DNA of 64,000 bases from contig JBHPEA010000001.1 in the NCBI GenBank assembly GCA_042577505.1, forward strand, positions 33,443 through 97,442, in the 5' to 3' direction. The notes below the pieces were generated by a model that saw only the letters and a list, made by a program, of their open reading frames with translations, made no database searches and was not told where the DNA came from. Both the position numbers and the translations under genes were made by a program. The DNA is from JACQSR01 sp042577505 (lineage in GTDB: Archaea; Nanobdellota; Nanobdellia; Woesearchaeales; JACQSR01). The first letter of the stretch is position 1; every line of letters starts with the position of its first letter. This document shows positions 17,036 through 26,407 of this stretch, in pieces.

Positions 17036-17980
17036 ATGGTAGAATCAATTTGGATAGAGAAATACAGACCTAAGGAATTCTCTGATATCGTTGGACAAAA
17101 TCATTTAGTAGAACGTATCAAAGCATTCGTTGACCAAAAAAACATGCCTCATGTTCTATTTGCAGGCCCAGCAGGTACAGGAAAAACATCCACCGCATTA
17201 GTCGTTGCAAAAGCACTATTCGGAGACGGATGGAAACAAAATTTCTTAGAACTTAACGCATCAGACGAAAGAGGAATTGATGTTATTAGAATCAAAGTAA
17301 AGGACTTTGCAAGAACAAGAGCAATAGGAGACGTTCCTTTCAAAATAATCTACCTTGACGAATGCGACCAACTAACGAGAGATGCCCAACAAGCATTGAG
17401 AAGAACAATGGAGAACTTCACTCAAACTTGTAGATTCATTCTAAGCTGTAATTATTCATCAAAAATTTTAGATCCAATCCAATCAAGATGTGCAATTTTC
17501 AGATTCAAACCAGTCGAAAAGGAACACATCCTAAAAATCATTGAAAAAATCGAAAAAAACGAAGAATTGAAAATTGATAATAATGCAAAAGAAGCATTAT
17601 TTGATGCTTCTGAAGGAGATATTAGGCGCTTAGAAAATTTACTTCAAAGTTGTGCATCTATAAGTAAAACAATTACAGAAGACACAGTTTTCTCGGTCGC
17701 GTCGGTTGCAAAACCAAAAGAAATCAGAGAAATGCTCAAATTAGCAATAGAAGGAAAATTCCAAGACGCAAGAAAACTACTCTTAGACACAATGCTTAAT
17801 TATGGTCTGTCGGGATTAGATATAATCAGACTTATCCATAGAGAAATATTAAACTTAGAAATTGAAGATAAAAAGAAACTCCAATTAATTGAAAAAACAG
17901 GGGAAGTTGAATTCAGACTAACAGAAGGATCTGATGAATATATTCAACTCGAATCCCTTCTAGCTTCTTTTGGTATTTAA
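17036..17980 (+). CDS. rfcS: Replication factor C small subunit
   Basis: AAA+ clamp-loader subunit that loads PCNA on primed DNA with RfcL. It begins with the typical WIEKYRPKEFSDIVGQ block; Walker A is GPAGTGKTSTA at about residues 44-54, Walker B IIYLDECDQL, sensor 1 LSCNYSSKIL and the trans-acting arginine block IQSRCAIFRF. At 314 aa it has the usual length. No PIP box is apparent at the C-terminus, as expected for the small subunit. The stop overlaps by 4 nt the end of the convergent lipoprotein gene. Confidence 0.96.
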   Translation: MVESIWIEKYRPKEFSDIVGQNHLVERIKAFVDQKNMPHVLFAGPAGTGKTSTALVVAKALFGDGWKQNFLELNASDERGIDVIRIKVKDFARTRAIGDVPFKIIYLDECDQLTRDAQQALRRTMENFTQTCRFILSCNYSSKILDPIQSRCAIFRFKPVEKEHILKIIEKIEKNEELKIDNNAKEALFDASEGDIRRLENLLQSCASISKTITEDTVFSVASVAKPKEIREMLKLAIEGKFQDARKLLLDTMLNYGLSGLDIIRLIHREILNLEIEDKKKLQLIEKTGEVEFRLTEGSDEYIQLESLLASFGI

Positions 17981-18915
17981 TCACCAGTATGTTTTACAAG
18001 TAAGTCAGCATCTATAAATTCATTGTAGTCATACCCAAGAGTTATCTCAAGTACTTTCTCATAATCAGTTCTATCAGTTAATTGCTGTGTACACCTAACA
18101 GTCCTACTCCCACTGTGCAGAGTTATATAACCAGATGTATCATCACCATCTCTTAAACCTGAACATGCTAATCCAGTTATTCCACTATTAACACTTACAT
18201 GGACTTTATTTTCATTAGACCTCAAAGAATCATCACAGTCTACACCTAACTTAAATATCTCTCCACTTCCAGTCTCAGAAACTGTAAATATAAAAGCTAC
18301 TTTATCTGCACCACTAGCTTGTTCTCTAAAAGCAGTCACGGCAACTGGTGCTCCTGAATTATAAACTGTTTTATCTTCGCTTACAACACAAACTGATGTA
18401 TCAGATTGATCTAACAGATCTTCTTTAATACATATTAATGCATTCGCAATAGTTTCATATTGATAACAAACATCTGCTCTTATTGTAAATTGTGTATTTC
18501 CACTCAATTCACCACCATGGTTTAAATCAGAAAACAGAGCATATGTTTCAGTACCTTCTATAATCCCACCATCAGGATCTTGATAGGTAGGTTCAAGATC
18601 ATCTTCAGGATTTCCAATTAAATCAGCTGCAGTTTTACCAAAATCAGCTGGATTGATACCAGAAATCTTAACCCTTACATCTTCTTTTGCAACAAAGGTT
18701 TCACCTAAATTATTCAAATTTACTTCCACATCAAAAGGAAAATCTCCACCATCAAAAACTTCATCAGGAGGGGCTTGCTCTACAAAAGTAGACAATAAAC
18801 CTGTACTTCCACCTATAAATGGCGTTGTAGGTCCACCTCCATCTCCGTTATCAGTAGAACAACTAGTAAATAAAAACAGTGAAATAGCCAAAAATGTGAT
18901 TATCTTCCTTATCAT
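17977..18915 (-). CDS. Surface lipoprotein, third paralogue of the pilin-like operon
   Basis: A 312-aa exported protein: basic start, hydrophobic signal segment, then the lipobox-like LFTSCS with Cys at about residue 19, followed by a Gly/Thr-rich tether. Two beta-rich (Ig-like) domains follow. It is a paralogue of the two upstream genes: shared landmarks include a CYQYETIA / C...CV pair in the middle, then GAPVAV and GSGEIF. Its PxGPVGV block is degenerate (GAPVAVTAF). It is the last gene of a five-gene operon, 16 nt after the previous stop. Likely anchored outside the cell membrane; ligand unknown. Confidence 0.72.
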   Translation of the reverse strand: MIRKIITFLAISLFLFTSCSTDNGDGGGPTTPFIGGSTGLLSTFVEQAPPDEVFDGGDFPFDVEVNLNNLGETFVAKEDVRVKISGINPADFGKTAADLIGNPEDDLEPTYQDPDGGIIEGTETYALFSDLNHGGELSGNTQFTIRADVCYQYETIANALICIKEDLLDQSDTSVCVVSEDKTVYNSGAPVAVTAFREQASGADKVAFIFTVSETGSGEIFKLGVDCDDSLRSNENKVHVSVNSGITGLACSGLRDGDDTSGYITLHSGSRTVRCTQQLTDRTDYEKVLEITLGYDYNEFIDADLLVKHTGD

Positions 18916-18931
18916 GGTAAAACCTCCTTTT

Positions 18932-19900
18932 TTAAGTTTCTATTGCCTCGAGTATTTTAATATTTCTAAAATCTGATGTTTTATAACCATATTCTAGCTT
19001 AACTGTTAATGGTGTGATATAGGCCTCATCTGTTCCAGCAGAGGCATGTGAAAATGTACATATTATATTTCCTTGCCCATTGTACAACTCTATAGGATCT
19101 CCAAGAGGTGGTCTGCAACTATCAACTGTACGACCACCAACTTGTACATCTTCAACATAAACCTTGTTAATCTCTCTCCAATCATAACCTTCATTAGGAT
19201 TATCAGATACTAAAGCTCGATCAATAACAACACCACTTCCTAAATTTTGAATATCAATTTTAAACGATGTTTGAGCACTTGTAACTGTTTCTTCAACATT
19301 CGTAACGCCAACTGGCCCCCCTTGTGGAGCAACACTATAACTCTTCCTAAAATTAGACAAACTACATACTTTATCTCTAACCTCAACACTTCTTGGTTGA
19401 GTATCAATACATATTTCCTCTGAAGCAGTTGATCTATATTTGTAAGTTAATGAAAATATTAATCTTGGATCATAAACTGCAGTACCATCAGGTAAATCAC
19501 CGATGCTTATTATCAAAGACTCAATTGTACGACCACCTTGAAGATTGTAAGCGCTTTTCCCCTCTAATTCTTCAGGATCCAAAGCTTTTCTGATATCTCC
19601 ACCATCAAAAGTTGCTTGCATTATTGAAGACTCGTATCCACCAACCCAAATAAATGCTTCTAAATCACCAAGCTCTTCAAATTGAGGAAAAGCACCATAA
19701 TTTTCAATTTGGACTGGTATTCTTATATCGTCATCATTCTCATAAACTTGACTTGGGAATCCATCAAGAAAAGTCACTTCTAACGCTCTAGAACCAGTAC
19801 GGTATTCAATAACAGAGGGCTCATCCCCTCCACCATCACAACCTACTAAAACACTCAATACTACTAATACTATACAAATACACACTCTTTTTTGGTTCAT
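18932..19900 (-). CDS. Surface lipoprotein, second paralogue of the pilin-like operon
   Basis: A 322-aa exported protein with signal MNQKRVCICIVLVVLSVLVG ending in a lipobox-type Cys near residue 21, a Gly/Asp tether, and two beta-rich domains. The middle carries the paralogue signature YKYRSTA, ICIDTQP, a spaced Cys, then GGPVGV and NLGSGVV. The C-terminal half has a Cys pair (DSCRPP ... IICTF) placed as in the neighbouring paralogues, probably a disulfide. It is 36 nt downstream of the first lipoprotein gene. The function is inferred only as cell-surface structural or binding. Confidence 0.72.
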   Translation of the reverse strand: MNQKRVCICIVLVVLSVLVGCDGGGDEPSVIEYRTGSRALEVTFLDGFPSQVYENDDDIRIPVQIENYGAFPQFEELGDLEAFIWVGGYESSIMQATFDGGDIRKALDPEELEGKSAYNLQGGRTIESLIISIGDLPDGTAVYDPRLIFSLTYKYRSTASEEICIDTQPRSVEVRDKVCSLSNFRKSYSVAPQGGPVGVTNVEETVTSAQTSFKIDIQNLGSGVVIDRALVSDNPNEGYDWREINKVYVEDVQVGGRTVDSCRPPLGDPIELYNGQGNIICTFSHASAGTDEAYITPLTVKLEYGYKTSDFRNIKILEAIET

Positions 19901-19936
19901 TTATATACCCTTCCTATTTACCTCTTATAAATTTTT

Positions 19937-20908
19937 CTATCTTCCGAGCTTTTTTATTGTAATATCATGATTTATTGTAGTTCTATACGAATAATCTAAC
20001 CTAATATTCAAAGGCACCGTATAGGAACCCCCTTCAATATTAAATCCTTCTTCTAAAGTACAAATTGCAAATTTTTCTTTAGATTCCATATCTACTAAGA
20101 ATGTCTTTTCATCACTCTCAATATCACAATCCAACTCCTTCCCATCAGGAAGGGATGCAGTGACTAAAACTTTGTTTAAATCATCCTCATTATATTTCCC
20201 ATAACAAACATCATTTGCTTTTTCTGGAGCAAAAACATCACCACTTCCAAAATTATCAATGTGTATAATAAACTGTGGTTGAACTCTTCTTTCATCTGTA
20301 GTTGGAAGCATCTCAACTTCAACTCTCTTAACACCAACAGGCCCACCCTGACCACCAGATAACGAAACGTCAGAAGCTTCGCATGCCCTAGTACCACCTT
20401 CCCTTAAACCAAGAGGATCAGTATCGATACATACATTTGGCGATGCAATTGTATGATAAGGATAACAAACAGAAACAGATAAACTACTATCTTGCTCTTC
20501 AAGTGAAAGTATCTTGGGAGTTTCAATTTTTAATCCAAATGAATCATGTTCACCTTGAATATTCAAAGTGTTCCTCCCAAACAATTGAAAAGAAATATGT
20601 GACTCATCTAATTTATTGAAAGAACTAGGTTCTCCAAATCTAGGTTCTTCCCTTACAATCATATGGGTATCATCTAGATTAATTAAGATATATCCATCCT
20701 CAACATCGTAAGCCCCTTTATTCCATACATCAAGGTTCATGAAAAAATATCTTCCAACATAAGATTCTTCTGGAGGTTTATTTTCTTGAAATGAAATTTC
20801 CATCCCAGTCGTACCTTTGTATACATCCTCACTTGTTACAGACGGACCATTATCTTCACATCCAACAACAAAAATAAAAATCACCAGTAAGAAAAAAATT
20901 CTTTTCAT
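19937..20908 (-). CDS. Surface lipoprotein, first paralogue of the pilin-like operon
   Basis: A 323-aa exported protein with a short signal peptide (MKRIFFLLVIFIFVVGCED, lipobox Cys17). It holds two beta-domains separated by the paralogue signature CYPYHTIA, VCIDTDP, GGPVGVKRVE, NFGSGDVF. A pair of cysteines in the last domain (LDCDIES and AICTLEE) is shared with the second paralogue. The ATG overlaps the stop of the large membrane protein gene by 4 nt, showing translational coupling, so a stoichiometric complex with that membrane protein is plausible. Confidence 0.75.
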   Translation of the reverse strand: MKRIFFLLVIFIFVVGCEDNGPSVTSEDVYKGTTGMEISFQENKPPEESYVGRYFFMNLDVWNKGAYDVEDGYILINLDDTHMIVREEPRFGEPSSFNKLDESHISFQLFGRNTLNIQGEHDSFGLKIETPKILSLEEQDSSLSVSVCYPYHTIASPNVCIDTDPLGLREGGTRACEASDVSLSGGQGGPVGVKRVEVEMLPTTDERRVQPQFIIHIDNFGSGDVFAPEKANDVCYGKYNEDDLNKVLVTASLPDGKELDCDIESDEKTFLVDMESKEKFAICTLEEGFNIEGGSYTVPLNIRLDYSYRTTINHDITIKKLGR

Positions 20909-23466
20909 GTTAATGCAGCCTCCCCTTCAGGTGCTAAAGGTTTTGGTCTAAAAGTAAATCTTTTTTGAACAGTTTTTCCATCCATATTCCTAAAATTAGA
21001 ATTATCGTTAGGTATAGCAACTATTGTAACCTGATCCTTTGCAAAAGCTCTATCGGCAGGAAAAATAATCTCACATTCATTTTCACATTCTATAAATTCT
21101 TGATTGGTAGAATAATCCCCTTCATACCAATATCTTACTTTAACTGAATCTTCAGGATCTTTATCTTCGACTTTGAATTTTATTATCACTTCTTGTTCCT
21201 CAACTGCTTCGCCAACTTCTATCTCAAGTTCTGGTGGAGAATTTCCCACTAAAACTGTATCAGATCCCTCTTGCATACTATATTCTGTGGCACCATCTTC
21301 TACTAAAGAAGCAGCGGCTTCCCTCACAAGTCCAAAATCCAATGTACCTTTAGCTTCACAAGTAACCCTTGTTCCACGAGGTTGCTCTGGTATATTCAAA
21401 TACCAAAAATCTTTTTTATCATCCAAAATAGGATTCTCAATATTTAATTCACCATCATCAATCTTATATCCCATTTCAATTTGTGAGATTCTGAATTGAC
21501 TGTGACTTGCCGAACATTTCAATCTATCGCTACTTATTGGTTTGTCAGGAGTTAGATCCACATAGAATCCATCTGGTCTCTTAATTGATGCATGACCTGT
21601 AGCTTCTAAAGTATAATCGTAATAAACATTAGTCCTAATAAATAATCCCTGAGACGTTTTACCCTTCAAAATGTTATCAGGATCTCCACCTGACACCCTT
21701 AACAGACAAGTTATGTCTTTATACGTTTTAAGATCTTTTAAGTTTCTCAATTCTTGATCAGTTAGTTTATATGGAGAATATTCTACTTCTAAATCCTCAT
21801 CCAATAGTGCCACCTCGTCAGCCTCGACAGTTGTTTCTTCAAATTTATCACAATTGTCATTAAATGTCAATCCATCTGGTAAGAAAACAATCACCTTCTC
21901 AATCTCATTTGCTTGCCCTTTCCATTTATTTGTTAATCTTAAAGTCCAATCTATCAAAGTGTCTTCATCTGTTTTCATTCCAACCAAAGGTGTTTTGGTA
22001 CTCATACCAATAGAAATAGATCCATTGGACGAATGAGATCTAGGTTTCTTTTCAGTGATACCAATATTCCTTAGATTAGAATCATCAGTAGCCTTTTTTA
22101 CTTCGTCATTAAGGAACCAGAGTTTGAGAAATCCCCATGTCTTAAAATTAAATCGAGCATTGAAAGTTATCTTCCTTACACCCTGATCAAGTTTTCCACC
22201 TTCAAACTTACAATTAACTAACTTCTGATCTTCCTTTTGAACAAGAACATCAATATCATTTATCTCAGCTAACTCGCCATCTTCTTCATAATAATCTGTT
22301 GTAATTTCTCCTTCAACAACATCACGTGGCTCTTTATTTTGTGCTGAACAATACAAATTAATCTTAATCGCTTCTTCATCATCTGGTAAATAATCATCAG
22401 GATTGGAAGGTATATTTATTGCTGACAATGTTCCAGACATCTCAACATCTTGATTCGGTGCAAACTCAGAACTCGAGGGCTGTAGGCCCCCTAAGGAAAC
22501 CCCTAAAGGAGCTTCCTCCACCTCAGTAACAATCTCATTATAATATCCACCTGACCCCTGTACTAAAATACCAGTAACCATTTGGTCAAAACTAATTTTC
22601 ATATTAGCTACAGAAGCTTTCCATGCTTCCCACCCATCATCAAAACTATAATCTGGTCTATATGCATCAAATACTTGTGGAAGACCAGATGCCTGAGCAG
22701 AATTAAAAATAAAAGGTATAGCTAATGCAACAATTACCACAACATAAAGAGCTCCAATCCTTCTTTTCCATTTATCATCAAAGGGCCCTTTTTCTAGGAA
22801 GAAAATCCAACCAGCAGGCATAGCGAACGTTAATATTAACGATGGCATGTGTCCATTTAATTGAAATGTTTTTTGTAGCAAACCAAGTCCATAAGGTAGT
22901 AAAAATGCAAAAGCCCAGAGAAAAAACAATTCTTCCATTACCCCTTTTTTTTGGGAACCGTCAAAATATCTACCTACCAACAAATAAGTAAATAGGCACA
23001 CAAGAAAATACATTAAAGCTCTGAACAATGGAGCAATAAGCGAAAAACCCATGCTCCAATCTAAGGCATATGCAGATCCAGCGATAAAAACAAAAAAGAG
23101 TGTAGGAGCATTACCTTCGGCTTTTGAACCTTTATCAAGTTGTTTCTTCTGCAGATCCAATTGGCTTTTTCTGTATGCAGCTTCGTCAGCCATGGCTTTT
23201 TCTTGAAGCCCTAACTGAGCTTTCATCATTTCATTAGGATCTGGAGGTTGTTGTGCGCCTTCTCCTCCCTCAGCTCCTTGGGGGGCCTGCCCATCCTCAG
23301 AAGGTTTTTCTCCACCACCTTGTTGACCACCAGTTTCTCTCTCTAAACCTCTTTGAGCTTCTTCCCTTAGCTTTGCTTCATCAGGTGGTGTGTTTTGATT
23401 ACTCATTCTTGCAGCCCTTCTTCTCCTTTGACTCTTAATATCCATAGCTGAATCATCATCTGTCAT
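20905..23466 (-). CDS. Large polytopic membrane protein with beta-rich ectodomain
   Basis: An 853-aa protein in three parts. Residues 1-120 are a hydrophilic, presumably cytoplasmic tail with a Gly/Gln/Pro/Glu-rich stretch followed by a coiled-coil-like QEKAMADEAAYRKSQLDLQ. Residues about 125-265 contain five or six hydrophobic helices. Residues 270-853 are a large predicted outside region with several Ig-like/CARDB-like beta modules and repeated features seen in the downstream lipoproteins (INLYCSA, NCKFEGG, CSASHSQF). The C-terminal part contains Ca-type DKDPEDSVKVRYW. I know no named family with this architecture. It is translationally coupled to the first lipoprotein gene and follows the pilin-like gene by 29 nt. 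Confidence 0.75.
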   Translation of the reverse strand: MTDDDSAMDIKSQRRRRAARMSNQNTPPDEAKLREEAQRGLERETGGQQGGGEKPSEDGQAPQGAEGGEGAQQPPDPNEMMKAQLGLQEKAMADEAAYRKSQLDLQKKQLDKGSKAEGNAPTLFFVFIAGSAYALDWSMGFSLIAPLFRALMYFLVCLFTYLLVGRYFDGSQKKGVMEELFFLWAFAFLLPYGLGLLQKTFQLNGHMPSLILTFAMPAGWIFFLEKGPFDDKWKRRIGALYVVVIVALAIPFIFNSAQASGLPQVFDAYRPDYSFDDGWEAWKASVANMKISFDQMVTGILVQGSGGYYNEIVTEVEEAPLGVSLGGLQPSSSEFAPNQDVEMSGTLSAINIPSNPDDYLPDDEEAIKINLYCSAQNKEPRDVVEGEITTDYYEEDGELAEINDIDVLVQKEDQKLVNCKFEGGKLDQGVRKITFNARFNFKTWGFLKLWFLNDEVKKATDDSNLRNIGITEKKPRSHSSNGSISIGMSTKTPLVGMKTDEDTLIDWTLRLTNKWKGQANEIEKVIVFLPDGLTFNDNCDKFEETTVEADEVALLDEDLEVEYSPYKLTDQELRNLKDLKTYKDITCLLRVSGGDPDNILKGKTSQGLFIRTNVYYDYTLEATGHASIKRPDGFYVDLTPDKPISSDRLKCSASHSQFRISQIEMGYKIDDGELNIENPILDDKKDFWYLNIPEQPRGTRVTCEAKGTLDFGLVREAAASLVEDGATEYSMQEGSDTVLVGNSPPELEIEVGEAVEEQEVIIKFKVEDKDPEDSVKVRYWYEGDYSTNQEFIECENECEIIFPADRAFAKDQVTIVAIPNDNSNFRNMDGKTVQKRFTFRPKPLAPEGEAALT

Positions 23467-23495
23467 ATTCCATATAAACCAGAATTCAAAGCCCC

Positions 23496-24683
23496 TTAAT
23501 CGTCATCTTGTTCTTCGAGGACTACCTTCAGATCAACAATATTCAATCGGGTTTTCGGGCGAATCTCTACATAATTATTACCCTCTTCAATCCAAGTGGT
23601 AATTCTTCTTTCATAATCAGGCTCATCCTGGTCAACATTTGTTAAGTGGTCATTAATATTAAGATCGAGTCTCTTCACTTCATCGTCATCAACAAATCTT
23701 AATCTTATGTAAGCTTCTCTTGTTCTGTTGTCAACCTCTTCAAAAAGAGTTTCATTGACTTCAAAATAATAGATAGGATAAACTTCTTCAGCCAATTCAG
23801 TCTTAACCATAACTGAATCGATTAAGTAAGTTCCTTCTGTTGTAGTAAATTCAAGTGTATTTTCACCACGGTCTATTAAACCAGGACTAAATTCAATTTT
23901 GTTTAAAGCGCCACAATCTGGAATTCCACTAAACAATTGCCTTCGATTCAACACAACCTGAAGAACTCCTACATCAGATGGTTGACAATCAGGATTGAAC
24001 CTAAAAGAAGCACTCTCTATATAATCAATTTCCTCTTGACTGACAAAGAACACTGCTTTACTTGATTCCCTTGCAACATCAGCAATTTCAGCTGTTATTA
24101 ATAATCCATCAAATTGATATTGATTAGTTGTCCAGAATTTCCATCCAACACCAGAAACTGAAAACTCCAACACATTATCTCTTTCTAAATCCTCACCAGC
24201 TAAAGTAACTGGTGGAGGAGTTGAAACTTCTAATTCCCCTTCAAAAATAACATCTCCATTTAACTTTATCATTAAAATTCCCTGAGCTTTTCCAACAGAA
24301 AAGGAAAGTAAAACATTCTCAGTTAATTGAGTATCGTCGATAGTAAACCTAACTTCTTTGGATCTATAATCAAAAATCCCATTCCTAACTTGATAAGGAT
24401 TTGTTTTCTTTAGAACCTTAGCTCCTGTTGTTCTAAACAATGTAAAAGAAGGGATATCATGCTCTACTTCGTCTAAATCACGATCTTCAATAGTACCAAC
24501 ACTCTCCTCAAGTACAGTGATATTTTCATCAGACCTACTTGAAGAAGGCTTACCATTATCACCATTTTCTAGTATAGTATCCCTATCTTCTTCAGGGATT
24601 GCAAGTATATATAGAAGAATGAGCCCAAACATTATCGCTACTAGTATAGAAGCGTTTATTGCACCTTGTCCTCTTTTTATCAA
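23496..24683 (-). CDS. Pilin-type signal peptide surface protein
   Basis: A protein of about 395 aa that I start at TTG 24683, preceded by the ribosome-binding site GGTGAG; the frame stays open further upstream to a Met at 24779, but that would overlap the divergent pelA. From TTG the N-terminus reads (M)IKRGQGAINASILVAIMFGL: a class III (type IV pilin) signal with KRG before a hydrophobic helix, cleaved by a prepilin peptidase, probably after the Gly. Unlike a normal pilin, it then has about 350 residues of beta-rich ectodomain resembling jelly-roll/CARDB modules (KAQGILMIKLNGDVIFEGELE; two cysteines in PDC contexts). First gene of the surface operon, suggesting a filament- or platform-anchored complex. 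Confidence 0.72.
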   Translation of the reverse strand: MIKRGQGAINASILVAIMFGLILLYILAIPEEDRDTILENGDNGKPSSSRSDENITVLEESVGTIEDRDLDEVEHDIPSFTLFRTTGAKVLKKTNPYQVRNGIFDYRSKEVRFTIDDTQLTENVLLSFSVGKAQGILMIKLNGDVIFEGELEVSTPPPVTLAGEDLERDNVLEFSVSGVGWKFWTTNQYQFDGLLITAEIADVARESSKAVFFVSQEEIDYIESASFRFNPDCQPSDVGVLQVVLNRRQLFSGIPDCGALNKIEFSPGLIDRGENTLEFTTTEGTYLIDSVMVKTELAEEVYPIYYFEVNETLFEEVDNRTREAYIRLRFVDDDEVKRLDLNINDHLTNVDQDEPDYERRITTWIEEGNNYVEIRPKTRLNIVDLKVVLEEQDDD

Positions 24684-24729
24684 AATCTCACCTATACCTA
24701 AATCTATTTTAATTTCATCAATGAATAAT

Positions 24730-24741
24730 TTTATATATAAA
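24730..24741. promoter_or_regulatory. Shared symmetric TATA element between pilin-like operon and pelA
   Basis: The perfect palindrome TTTATATATAAA is the only strong TATA-like element between the divergent genes. It lies 29 nt upstream of the pelA ATG on the plus strand and about 50 nt upstream of the pilin-like TTG on the minus strand, leaving a leader of roughly 28 nt that carries GGTGAG. One element may therefore serve both directions. Confidence 0.5.
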
Positions 24742-24764
24742 TGTTTTCTTTTTATCCTTAGTAT

Positions 24765-25817
24765 ATGATACAAACCCACACTAATCTAAAAAAAGGCGAA
24801 ATAAAGTTAAAACCCGAAAATAAGGATGATTTATGGATTTTAAGTCAGATTATAGACTCAGAAGACCTAATTAAATCAAGAACATTAAGAAAGATTAAAG
24901 TTGGTGGCAAAGATGAAAGATCTGGTTCAGTAGCAAGAAAACCTATGTTTCTTTCATTAAAAGTCGAAAAAGTTGAATTAGCAGAAAACCTAAGAATCTT
25001 AGGCACAGTGACGGAAGGAAATGAAGATGTTCCAAAAGGTTCGCATCATTCTTTCAACATCGAGGAAAATGACATATTAACCATCATCAAACCAAAATGG
25101 CTAAAATTTCAATTAGATAAAGTTAAAGAAGCAACAAAAACAAAAGTAAGCCCAATATTAATTTGCGTTTTGGATAGGGATGAATGTTACATTGCATTAA
25201 TGAAGAGAAGAGGTTTTGAAGTAATTGCCCATTTAGAAGGAAATGTTCAAAAGAAAGATGTTGAAGTTAAATCTGTAAATTTCTACGAGGAGATCATTAA
25301 GAAATTAGAAGAAATTGTTGGAAGACAAAGGATAGATAATATAATCCTAGCATCACCTGCATTCTGGAAAGAAGATTTAATGAAAAAAATATCCAAAGAT
25401 GAAATTAAGAAAAAAATCCACTTAGCAACTTGTTCTGCCGTCGGGAAATCCGCAATAAATGAAGTCTTGAAAAGAAAAGAAATTCAAAATGTAATGAAGG
25501 AAGACAGAACAACCCAAGAAATAAATTTGGTAGAACATTTATTCGAAGAAATTTCTAAAGATGAAAAAGCAGCTTATGGAACGAAAGAAGTAAATGCTGC
25601 ATCAGATTCAGGAGCCATTGAAATTCTCTTAGTTACAGACGGATTAATTAAGAAATCCCGTGAAGATAATAATTATCAAGAGTTAGAAAAGTTGATGAAA
25701 AACGTCGATTCTATTAAAGGTGAAGTCCATTTAATTTCTTCTGACAATGACGGAGGAAAACAATTAGATGGTTTAGGAGGAATTGGAGCAATTCTAAGGT
25801 TTAAGATGAATTATTAG
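24765..25817 (+). CDS. pelA: Pelota (Dom34) ribosome rescue factor
   Basis: An eRF1-related protein that, with aABCE1 and an aEF1A-like GTPase, releases stalled ribosomes. The N-terminal Sm-like domain (residues 1-130; DDLWILSQIIDSEDLI, KSRTLRKI), the central domain (VSPILICVLDRDECYIALMKRRG) and the C-terminal eL30-like domain (EILLVTDGLIKK ... HLISSDNDGGKQLDGLGGIGAI) are all visible. There is no GGQ motif, as expected. At 350 aa it has normal length. Its start is about 29 nt from the symmetric TATA element; its last 17 nt overlap the convergent LysM-like gene. Confidence 0.95.
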   Translation: MIQTHTNLKKGEIKLKPENKDDLWILSQIIDSEDLIKSRTLRKIKVGGKDERSGSVARKPMFLSLKVEKVELAENLRILGTVTEGNEDVPKGSHHSFNIEENDILTIIKPKWLKFQLDKVKEATKTKVSPILICVLDRDECYIALMKRRGFEVIAHLEGNVQKKDVEVKSVNFYEEIIKKLEEIVGRQRIDNIILASPAFWKEDLMKKISKDEIKKKIHLATCSAVGKSAINEVLKRKEIQNVMKEDRTTQEINLVEHLFEEISKDEKAAYGTKEVNAASDSGAIEILLVTDGLIKKSREDNNYQELEKLMKNVDSIKGEVHLISSDNDGGKQLDGLGGIGAILRFKMNY

Positions 25818-26235
25818 GTTTTCGACCTTCATCTCCCAATATATACTGCCACCCTTTCACCAACTTACCTGATTTTTGAACCAGTTTAAAATTACCATTT
25901 TCTTGAAGAACAGTATCATAAACATTGTATCGCAATTCATCATCATTGAATCTTCTTTTTACTTTTCTTACAGTATCTCCTTTTCGCGCAGTGTATATCC
26001 TCCTTGCAATAAAATTCTCCATACCCTCAGCATAAAGTAAATTTTTTCGATCATTACAAGACAGCCTATCAGATAAATCAGGCTTAGTAGTATCACATTG
26101 GGGGACAGTCTCTTTACTTACAAAATGTTTCTCAATTGAATCACACGTTGGAGTCATAAACATCAACGAAAGCGTATAAACTGCAGCCCTATATAACCTA
26201 CCTACCAAACTTTGTTGAGTTTTATATTCCATCAC
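25801..26235 (-). CDS. Possible LysM-like exported protein
   Basis: A 144-aa protein. The N-terminal region has a weak hydrophobic stretch (RLYRAAVYTLSLMFMTPTCDS) that could be a signal peptide or anchor. The segment YTARKGDTVRKVKRRFND, followed by DTVLQENG and LVKGWQYIL, follows the LysM pattern (x-V-x-x-G-D-T-L ... I-a ... N ... G-x-x-L-x-I), a small fold that binds glycan chains in bacteria and appears in some archaeal surface proteins. Four cysteines are present in the first half. The LysM reading is tentative, since the motif is degenerate. Convergent with pelA. Confidence 0.5.
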   Translation of the reverse strand: MMEYKTQQSLVGRLYRAAVYTLSLMFMTPTCDSIEKHFVSKETVPQCDTTKPDLSDRLSCNDRKNLLYAEGMENFIARRIYTARKGDTVRKVKRRFNDDELRYNVYDTVLQENGNFKLVQKSGKLVKGWQYILGDEGRKPNNSS

Positions 26236-26271
26236 GACGAGACACTCAGGGTTTTATTTAAGTATTATCAT

Positions 26272-26301
26272 TATTTATTTTCTATATAGAAAATAAATAA
26301 C
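26272..26301. repeat. Perfect 30-bp palindrome upstream of the ribosomal cluster
   Basis: Reading from 26272, 14-nt arms TTATTTATTTTCTA and TAGAAAATAAATAA flank a central TA: the 30 bp are their own reverse complement. It sits in the divergent intergenic space 37 nt upstream of the LysM-like gene and just before the TATA-like CTTTTTAAATAAACC (about 26311-26325) of the rps13 operon. It could be a regulator-binding site, or, on the minus strand, overlap that gene's own promoter. A terminator role is unlikely because no gene ends here. Confidence 0.6.
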
Positions 26302-26407
26302 TAACCATAATCTTTTTAAATAAACCTTTGTTTTTGAGAATAAAAGCCCGAGTCTAGTATTAGGCGCGATTAGGGTTCTCTTAGAGAATTCTTTGGCTAT
26401 ATAAAAC

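Noticed and set aside
24684..24779. ATG start of the pilin-like gene at 24779
   Set aside because: It would overlap pelA and the shared TATA element; the TTG at 24683 with GGTGAG gives an exact class III signal peptide.
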